From Geoglobus sp. (GTDB lineage Archaea; Halobacteriota; Archaeoglobi; Archaeoglobales; Archaeoglobaceae): a stretch of 7,166 nucleotides of DNA. The position numbers and the translations under genes were made by a program. The stretch is from the NCBI GenBank assembly GCA_027019885.1, contig JALUWC010000494.1:1-7166 (forward strand), written 5' to 3'. The notes under the pieces were generated by a model. It worked only from the letters and a program-made list of their open reading frames with translations. It did no database searches and had not been told where the DNA came from. This document shows, piece after piece, positions 1 to 4,572 of the stretch. The first letter of the stretch is position 1; the number at the start of each line of letters is the position of its first letter.

Positions 1-192
1 TATGGATTCATATAAAACTTCACCTCTATCAGGCTTAAGCAATCCCGAAATTATCCTGAGAGTTGTTGACTTTCCCGCTCCATTCTCACCTATAACTCCG
101 AGAACGTATCCCTTTTCAAGATGAAATGAGATGTTTTTTACCGCAGCAATTTCGCCAAAGCTCTTTTCTATGTTTTTCACCTCTAACATCAT
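1..192 (-). CDS. ABC transporter ATP-binding protein, N-terminal part only (cut by left edge)
   Basis: This is the nucleotide-binding subunit expected to power export by the two membrane subunits encoded divergently next to it. Only the first 64 codons lie in the window, so the signature motif, Walker B and H-loop cannot be checked. The protein begins MMLEVKNIEKSFGE, with the aromatic A-loop residue at F12. A typical Walker A follows at about residues 35-42 (GENGAGKS), then the usual TLRIISGLLKPDRG stretch. Two adjacent ATG codons (192 and 189) are possible starts. Neither has a ribosome site upstream, but both lie about 26 nt from the centre of a TATA-like palindrome, which fits a leaderless mRNA. 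By family it belongs with the ATPases of ABC-2 type exporters (NatA/drug-export-like). The substrate cannot be inferred. Confidence 0.92.
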   Translation of the reverse strand, partial: MMLEVKNIEKSFGEIAAVKNISFHLEKGYVLGVIGENGAGKSTTLRIISGLLKPDRGEVLYESI

Positions 193-207
193 ATCAAATC
201 CAAAAAA

Positions 208-220
208 GAAATATATTAAG
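208..220. promoter_or_regulatory. Shared bidirectional TATA box between the ABC ATPase and permease genes
   Basis: The gap between the divergent genes holds a palindromic core, AATATATT (210-217, centre about 213.5). Archaeal initiation is typically about 26 nt from the TATA centre. That predicts starts near 239-240 on the plus strand, at a GTG codon (238), and near 187-188 on the minus strand, at the ATG pair (192/189). A purine-rich BRE-like stretch (AAAAAAGAA) precedes the box in the plus direction; the minus side is less BRE-like. The sequence shows the box and the spacing; two-way use and leaderless starts are inferred. Confidence 0.6.
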
Positions 221-237
221 ATTTGGAAAAACCATTT

Positions 238-1887
238 GTGCTGCCATTGCTGAAGGCTGAACTCAAAAAATCTTCAAGAAGAATGACAGGGAATTTCAGA
301 ATTTTTCTCCTAATTCTGAGCATTGCAGCAATCGCTGTGTCCTATGTATCATTTTCTCATGGTTTTTCTTCAGATTCTGGAATTTATACGTCAGCAAGTG
401 ACAGATACCTGATCCAGAACAGGCTTTTTCAGCATTTCACAGTTGAGAGCTTTCAGGATGGTATTGAATTACTGAAAGAGGGGAAAATTGATGTTTTCAT
501 CACAGATACCAGAGTTTTCGTCAGAGATGATATGAAATCCATGTCTGCTGGAGAAGAGATGAAGAGGTTCATTGAAACCGAATTCTCCAAATGGCTCTAT
601 AACAAATATGGTGAAAAGGCCTTTCCAGTTCTGATAAGAGCAGAATACCTCAAAAGAGAGATTAAACCTGAGTTCACGCCAAAACCAATTTCTGCTGAGG
701 AGATTGAAAAAATTCAGGAGAGAGCCCCGTCCAAAGAAAAAATTGAGTCTGAAAAGAGAGAAGAAGTCATAAAAAAAGCTATAGAGCAAAAACCATCTGG
801 AGGGGAGGTTGTTGGTATAAAGAGAAAAGGAGCTGAATTTTACACTCCCGACACCTTTTCCCCACCATCCCTCATATCCAAAATGGTTCAGGCATTTCTT
901 TTCCTGATACCGTCTTTCTTTGCAATGCAGCTTTTCTCATCTTCACTTGCAGAGGATGTCAGGCTTAAAAGAATTGAAATCTTCCTTTCAACTCCTCTCG
1001 GAAACACAAACTACCTTTTTCAGAAAATGATCCCCTACTTTACTCTCTCTGTAATCTTCGCTCTGATCCCATCTGTGATTATGGCCTCAAAAGGTATTGT
1101 TTACGTTCTTCCAGCCTTTATTCTGCTGTTTTCAGCTCAGGCATTCATTGCAGTAAATTCAAGGTCATACAGAGAGCTCACATTCCTCATTCTTGTTGCA
1201 AACCTTCTGGTTCTTGTTTATCTCGTGATCCCATCGGTATTCTCAGGGCTACCACTCTCAGACATTTCTCCAATCACATTTCTGCTAAGAGATCTGGCAA
1301 ATGAGAAGTTTTCTCTGGCAGATTTTCTGATGAGTTCGGCTCCTCTCATTTTTATGGGACTGACTCTCATCCACCTCTCATCAGAGTCCATGACCGTAGA
1401 GAGCATTCAGAGCTACAGCTCCCCCTTTAAAAAATTTGCAGAAATCATGTCATCTTCCGCAAAAAGTGATTCCATCTCATTTGTTCTCGCTGCCATGACC
1501 GTCTTTTTCTCGTTTTTCTTTGAGTTCTTCCTCATATTTTTCAGTCTTTCAGTCCCCTTACTCCCTTCATTTGCCGTGCTGATGCTTGGAGTTGCACTCA
1601 TTGAGGAGTTTTTCAAATCACTTCTCATTTATCCCGCAAGGACAATAAGAAGAGCCTTAGCTGTTGCATCTGGATTTTTCTTGGCTGAAAAGTCACTGCT
1701 TTTCGCAAAGGTGTTCAGTGATTACAGCATAGTTTTGCCTGGACAGTTTCTGCTGTTTCCGTTTCTGCTTCATCTCACTGCGTCCTCCATCTTCGCAGTT
1801 TTGTCAAGAAAGGACTGGAGACTGGGGTACATTGCTGCAGTTGCCATTCACTTTGCATACAACTACATGGCGGTGAGCGGGATATGA
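238..1887 (+). CDS. ABC-2 type permease fused to a C-terminal PrsW/CPBP-like intramembrane protease domain
   Basis: This is a membrane subunit of the ABC exporter. Numbered from GTG 238 (549 residues), the N-terminal part has TM1 at about 22-40 and a large ectodomain (about 41-213) that ends in a charged, probably helical stretch near 150-190. A block of TM helices (about 217-385) follows, with the ABC-2 hallmark ending RIEIFLSTP (E239-P253). After a short linker, a second hydrophobic domain (about 411-549) shows E456-E457-x-x-K460, F480-x-x-x-E484, H512 and H538-x-x-x-N542, each in a predicted helix. This is the four-motif pattern of the PrsW/CPBP glutamic intramembrane proteases. Protease activity is inferred; the domain could be a non-catalytic relative. 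An in-frame TTG at 223 would add five residues, but it lies too close to the TATA box and has no ribosome site. An ATG at 283 is also possible. The gene overlaps the next permease by 4 nt. Confidence 0.85.
   Translation: MLPLLKAELKKSSRRMTGNFRIFLLILSIAAIAVSYVSFSHGFSSDSGIYTSASDRYLIQNRLFQHFTVESFQDGIELLKEGKIDVFITDTRVFVRDDMKSMSAGEEMKRFIETEFSKWLYNKYGEKAFPVLIRAEYLKREIKPEFTPKPISAEEIEKIQERAPSKEKIESEKREEVIKKAIEQKPSGGEVVGIKRKGAEFYTPDTFSPPSLISKMVQAFLFLIPSFFAMQLFSSSLAEDVRLKRIEIFLSTPLGNTNYLFQKMIPYFTLSVIFALIPSVIMASKGIVYVLPAFILLFSAQAFIAVNSRSYRELTFLILVANLLVLVYLVIPSVFSGLPLSDISPITFLLRDLANEKFSLADFLMSSAPLIFMGLTLIHLSSESMTVESIQSYSSPFKKFAEIMSSSAKSDSISFVLAAMTVFFSFFFEFFLIFFSLSVPLLPSFAVLMLGVALIEEFFKSLLIYPARTIRRALAVASGFFLAEKSLLFAKVFSDYSIVLPGQFLLFPFLLHLTASSIFAVLSRKDWRLGYIAAVAIHFAYNYMAVSGI
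1872..1877 (+). promoter_or_regulatory. Ribosome binding site for the second permease
   Basis: GGTGAG ends 6 nt before ATG 1884 and matches the archaeal anti-Shine-Dalgarno sequence. It lies inside the last codons of the upstream permease gene, so it supports both the 1884 start and translational coupling. Confidence 0.7.
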
Positions 1888-2915
1888 GAGCAATGATTGC
1901 GAAGGATCTGAAGATGATAGCGAGGGAGAGAACAATAATATCGGCGATAGCCATACTCATCTTCATTGCTTCATTCTCCTCAATAATCACATTCGGTCTC
2001 TTGGTTCTCTACAAGCCCGATTTCATAGCTCTCTCTGGGGTCAAGGTTGGTGTCGCTGGAGACTGTCCGATTTTGAAGATGTCAGGAGCTGATGTGAAGT
2101 ATACGATCCTGAAAGATGGACTTAATGATTTTTACGGCGGCAAAATTGATGCCCTGATATATCTCCCAGAGGAGAATGCTTCATCTGTTAATTTTGTAAC
2201 GGTCTATCTCCCGAAGGATGAGATTAGTGGAATAATAGCATCATCCAAGGTGAAAGACATCCTCAAAGAATATCAGGAGAGGCTCAGAAAGATTAATGGC
2301 ATACCTCCAAGTCATGGATTCAGGTTTTATGATGAGAATTTTAGAAGAGCAGAGATCAGAGAGGGCTCATCCATTACATTCAGATTTATCTATGCAGTTT
2401 TGATCCCCCTTTTGCTCATAACAACAGCCATAATCTCTGGTGGACTTGCAATTGATCTGATAAGCGAGGAGTATGAGACAAAAACTTACGAGGTGATTCT
2501 CTCAACTCCAATGAGCAGTTCTGAATTCATATCTTCAAAGATTTTTGTGTCATTGCTGATTTCCTCAATTCTCTCCTTGATCTGGATTGTTTTGATCTAC
2601 CTGAATGTTGGGATTCAAAACCCAGTATTCCTCTTCATTCTATCAATCTCCCTATCAATGATATTCTCCTCGCTGGGCTCGATATCTTCTCTTGTTTTCA
2701 AGGACAGAGAGAGAAGTCAGCTTGTATTCTCAATAATATCTGTTTCAGCTGTAACCGCATCATTCTCATCCAGCTCAATGATGGCAGGAGTTGCGGCGAG
2801 AGTCTCTGCTGGAAGCTATTTCACACCCCTCGAATTTCTTGCTTATCCATTTGCAGGAGCTGCACTGCTCATTTTTGGTGTTTTTCTCTCAAAAAGGTGG
2901 GAGATACTTGAATAG
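1884..2915 (+). CDS. ABC-2 type transporter permease
   Basis: This is the second membrane subunit (343 residues) of the exporter and probably forms a heterodimer with the longer upstream permease. It has an N-terminal TM helix (about 18-42), an extracytoplasmic domain (about 43-165), then a block of about five TM helices from residue 168 to 338. The ABC-2 coupling-helix-type motif E195-x-Y-E-T-K-T-Y-E-V-I-L-S-T-P209 lies between the first two helices of this block. The ectodomain contains DGLNDFYGGKIDALI, which resembles DGIELLKEGKIDVFI in the upstream permease, so the two subunits look like paralogues. The start is well supported: ATG 1884 overlaps the previous stop as ATGA and has a GGTGAG site. 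The stop is 1 nt from the end of the convergent minus-strand gene. Families of this type include Na+ (NatB-like), drug and lipid exporters; the substrate is unknown. Confidence 0.9.
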   Translation: MRAMIAKDLKMIARERTIISAIAILIFIASFSSIITFGLLVLYKPDFIALSGVKVGVAGDCPILKMSGADVKYTILKDGLNDFYGGKIDALIYLPEENASSVNFVTVYLPKDEISGIIASSKVKDILKEYQERLRKINGIPPSHGFRFYDENFRRAEIREGSSITFRFIYAVLIPLLLITTAIISGGLAIDLISEEYETKTYEVILSTPMSSSEFISSKIFVSLLISSILSLIWIVLIYLNVGIQNPVFLFILSISLSMIFSSLGSISSLVFKDRERSQLVFSIISVSAVTASFSSSSMMAGVAARVSAGSYFTPLEFLAYPFAGAALLIFGVFLSKRWEILE

Positions 2916-2916
2916 G

Positions 2917-4071
2917 TCAGATTCTGTCAAAAATGAAATCTTCCTCTCTCCCTATATTCCTTATCACTTCCATCTGTCTGAGAGCTATCAGTCTTGACTC
3001 ACTCAAATCAGGCTCTGTAATTGTTTTTCCGGATTCCATGTACTTTCTCAGCAGAGGTTCCCTGTCATCAGGAGCTTTATCTCTGAAAAGTCTCACTTCA
3101 TCCTCAAATCTCTCCCAGTCCCTGTAAACCTGCTTCATTCCGCTTCTTTTTCCTCTCTTAGCGCAGAACTTCCCTTCTCTCTCAACGATATCCATGGAGA
3201 AATCTATTGGGCCTGCTCCTGCAATGCTCGTACCAACTCCAAATGAGTCAACAACATCTCTGAGGCTGTATATATCCTCTATGTCCACTCCACCGCTAAG
3301 AACGATTCTGACGCTTTCTTTCCCCCTTATTTTAAGCTCCCATCTGATTTCCTCGATTATTTTCCTAATGTCACCCCTTCTGCTTCCCGGAGTGTCAAGC
3401 CTTACTGCATCAACTCTCTCAACATTTTCAACAGCTCTTATTGCTTCGCTTTTCTCATCGCAGTATGTGTCAACAAGCATTGTTCTTGGCACATTCTTAT
3501 CAACAACCTCATTGTAAGCCTTCCATGCCTCAATCTGGTCACCAAATGAAATTATCAGGGCGTGAGGCATGGTTCCAAGACTCTCAATTCCAAGATATTT
3601 TTCAGCAGCGTAATTGCTGACACCATCAACACCTCCAATCCATGCGGCTCTTTCAATCATAGCCGCCAGAGCAGGATGCTGTCTTCTCGTGCCAAAGGAC
3701 AGTATTCTTTTATCCCCTGCTGCGAGCTTCGCCCTGAAGGCTTTTGTTGAAACTCCAGACGAATGACAGATGAATCCGAGCATTGCAGTCTCAAATCTTG
3801 CAAACTCGAGATACCTTCCTGCAACAACCATCACGGGCTCATGAGGGAAAAAGAGCGTGCCCTCAGGCATTGCGTAGATGTCAACATCAGTTCCCTCCAT
3901 CAGCTTAAGAACATCATTCAAACCTGAAAATATCCCCCATCTCGATGCTGTGAACTCCGCAACAACATGTGGATTGACACCCTTTTCTTTTAGAATCTTC
4001 TCAGTCCATATGAAGTACTTGTCAGTTGCAATTCCGTCCTTTATGTCCTCATCTCTAACAACAAGAAACAT
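2917..4071 (-). CDS. pncB: Nicotinate phosphoribosyltransferase (archaeal type)
   Basis: This cytosolic NAD salvage enzyme joins nicotinate and PRPP to give nicotinate mononucleotide, usually coupled to ATP hydrolysis. The protein has 384 residues, a normal length for the archaeal enzyme. Family motifs are visible: FGTRRQHP (126-133), the GGVDGVSN loop (147-153 region), GTMPHA (166-171), LVDTYCD (199-205), LSGGVD (258-263) and the phosphate-loop-like GVGT (278-281). H170 is at the position I expect for the phosphorylatable histidine of this family. ATG 4071 is chosen because a perfect GAGGTGA site sits 4 nt upstream and the start overlaps the MazG stop as TGATG; a start at 4119 would add 16 unsupported residues inside the MazG gene. 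The symbol follows the bacterial orthologue. Quinolinate or nicotinamide specificity is less likely but cannot be excluded by eye. Confidence 0.9.
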   Translation of the reverse strand: MFLVVRDEDIKDGIATDKYFIWTEKILKEKGVNPHVVAEFTASRWGIFSGLNDVLKLMEGTDVDIYAMPEGTLFFPHEPVMVVAGRYLEFARFETAMLGFICHSSGVSTKAFRAKLAAGDKRILSFGTRRQHPALAAMIERAAWIGGVDGVSNYAAEKYLGIESLGTMPHALIISFGDQIEAWKAYNEVVDKNVPRTMLVDTYCDEKSEAIRAVENVERVDAVRLDTPGSRRGDIRKIIEEIRWELKIRGKESVRIVLSGGVDIEDIYSLRDVVDSFGVGTSIAGAGPIDFSMDIVEREGKFCAKRGKRSGMKQVYRDWERFEDEVRLFRDKAPDDREPLLRKYMESGKTITEPDLSESRLIALRQMEVIRNIGREEDFIFDRI

Positions 4072-4367
4072 CACATCACCTCTTCCACCTCTCTGCAGAT
4101 GCATGGGTTTGAGTTGCATTTAACGCATACTCCCGGATATTTAGCTTTCACCTCTTCTTCAACATCCACATTGCATAAATTGGCAAGGCTCAGAAGCCAT
4201 GCAAGAACATCTGCAAACTCCTCACCCATGTTTTTTCCCGACCTTATGGCTCCTGCAAGCTCTCCAACCTCTTCAACAAACCAGATGAATGTTCTATCAA
4301 TTCCTCTTTTGCTGTCCTTTGTGTGGTAAAGCTCCTTTATGAGGTTCTGGAATTCTGAGATTTTCAC
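4071..4367 (-). CDS. MazG-like nucleotide pyrophosphohydrolase with C-terminal cysteine cluster
   Basis: This small all-alpha NTP pyrophosphohydrolase probably hydrolyses (d)NTPs or modified nucleotides to monophosphate and PPi in house-cleaning. The 98-residue protein carries the Mg-binding signature E32-E33-x-x-E36 and E50-x-x-D53, in the order expected for the MazG fold. The C-terminus has C81-x2-C84-x4-C89-x-C91, a possible metal-binding knuckle. GTG 4367 is chosen because the protein then begins VKISEFQNLIKELY, as I recall for archaeal members of this family, and because it lies about 26 nt from a good TATA box, fitting a leaderless mRNA. A GTG at 4406 would extend it by 13 residues, but that stretch includes the TATA box itself. 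It is first in an operon with nicotinate phosphoribosyltransferase, overlapping it by 1 nt. The true substrate is not evident from sequence. Confidence 0.87.
   Translation of the reverse strand: MKISEFQNLIKELYHTKDSKRGIDRTFIWFVEEVGELAGAIRSGKNMGEEFADVLAWLLSLANLCNVDVEEEVKAKYPGVCVKCNSNPCICREVEEVM
4076..4082 (-). promoter_or_regulatory. Ribosome binding site for nicotinate phosphoribosyltransferase
   Basis: GAGGTGA on the minus strand ends 4 nt before ATG 4071. It lies within the last codons of the MazG gene and decides between the 4071 and 4119 starts. It also indicates coupled translation of the two genes. Confidence 0.75.
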
Positions 4368-4388
4368 AGTGAGAGGTTGGGATAGAGG

Positions 4389-4401
4389 TTTTAAATTCTT
4401 C
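4389..4401 (-). promoter_or_regulatory. TATA box and BRE for the MazG-NAPRTase operon
   Basis: On the minus strand the sequence reads CGAAGAATTTAAAA: a purine-rich BRE-like element followed by TTTAAA (centre about 4392.5). Initiation about 26 nt downstream falls at 4366-4367, exactly the preferred GTG start of the MazG gene. This argues for a leaderless transcript and against the upstream GTG at 4406. Confidence 0.6.
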
Positions 4402-4446
4402 GCCACGGCACAAGCCTTCAGTAATCAATTTTCCATGATAAAAAAA

Positions 4447-4464
4447 TTTATATTTTCGAGAAAA
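4447..4464. promoter_or_regulatory. TATA-like element overlapping a short inverted repeat
   Basis: The gap before the kinase gene holds TTTATATT (4447-4454) after an A-rich run. It overlaps a perfect 12-bp dyad: TTTTC (4453-4457), a 2-nt centre and GAAAA (4460-4464). As a plus-strand TATA box it would start a transcript near 4476, giving the kinase mRNA a leader of about 97 nt. As a minus-strand box it would start near 4425, upstream of MazG. The dyad could be an operator beside the TATA box, but in AT-rich DNA such short dyads also arise by chance. Confidence 0.3.
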
Positions 4465-4572
4465 CATAAGATGACGATTAGGCCTGCCAATTTCAGCAAG
4501 GAACAAATGTTGATGATTTCTGCTTGAAGGATTTTCAGGGTTGGTTTAGATTAAATAAAAAGGGCTGAAAAA

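Larger units (their letters stand above)
4368..4572. other. Intergenic region between divergent MazG and histidine kinase genes
   Basis: This is the longest non-coding stretch. It holds the minus-strand MazG promoter (near 4389-4401), a TATA-like element with a dyad (4447-4464), and a weaker TTAGATTAAATA element (4546-4557) close before the kinase start. A 7-bp inverted repeat, TTTTCAG (4532-4538) and CTGAAAA (4565-4571), brackets that last element. I see no tRNA-like fold, no long hairpin, and no open frame with both a start signal and protein-like composition. Confidence 0.6.

Noticed and set aside
4072..4119. Upstream extension of nicotinate phosphoribosyltransferase to ATG 4119.
   Set aside because: The extra 16 residues lie inside the MazG coding sequence and lack the ribosome site that is perfectly placed for ATG 4071.
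4368..4406. Upstream GTG (4406) as the MazG start.
   Set aside because: The 13 extra codons contain the best TATA box for the gene and resemble no family N-terminus; GTG 4367 fits a leaderless start.
4297..4506. A minus-strand open frame of about 69 codons spanning the MazG start and upstream region.
   Set aside because: It overlaps the MazG gene and its promoter in another frame, has no protein-family resemblance and no ribosome site.
4471..4527. An 18-codon open frame (ATG 4471 to TGA 4525-4527) downstream of a TATA-like element, considered as a leader peptide for the kinase gene.
   Set aside because: The distance to the TATA centre (about 20 nt) is short for a leaderless start. There is no ribosome site, and there are no regulatory codon runs or attenuator-like hairpins after it.
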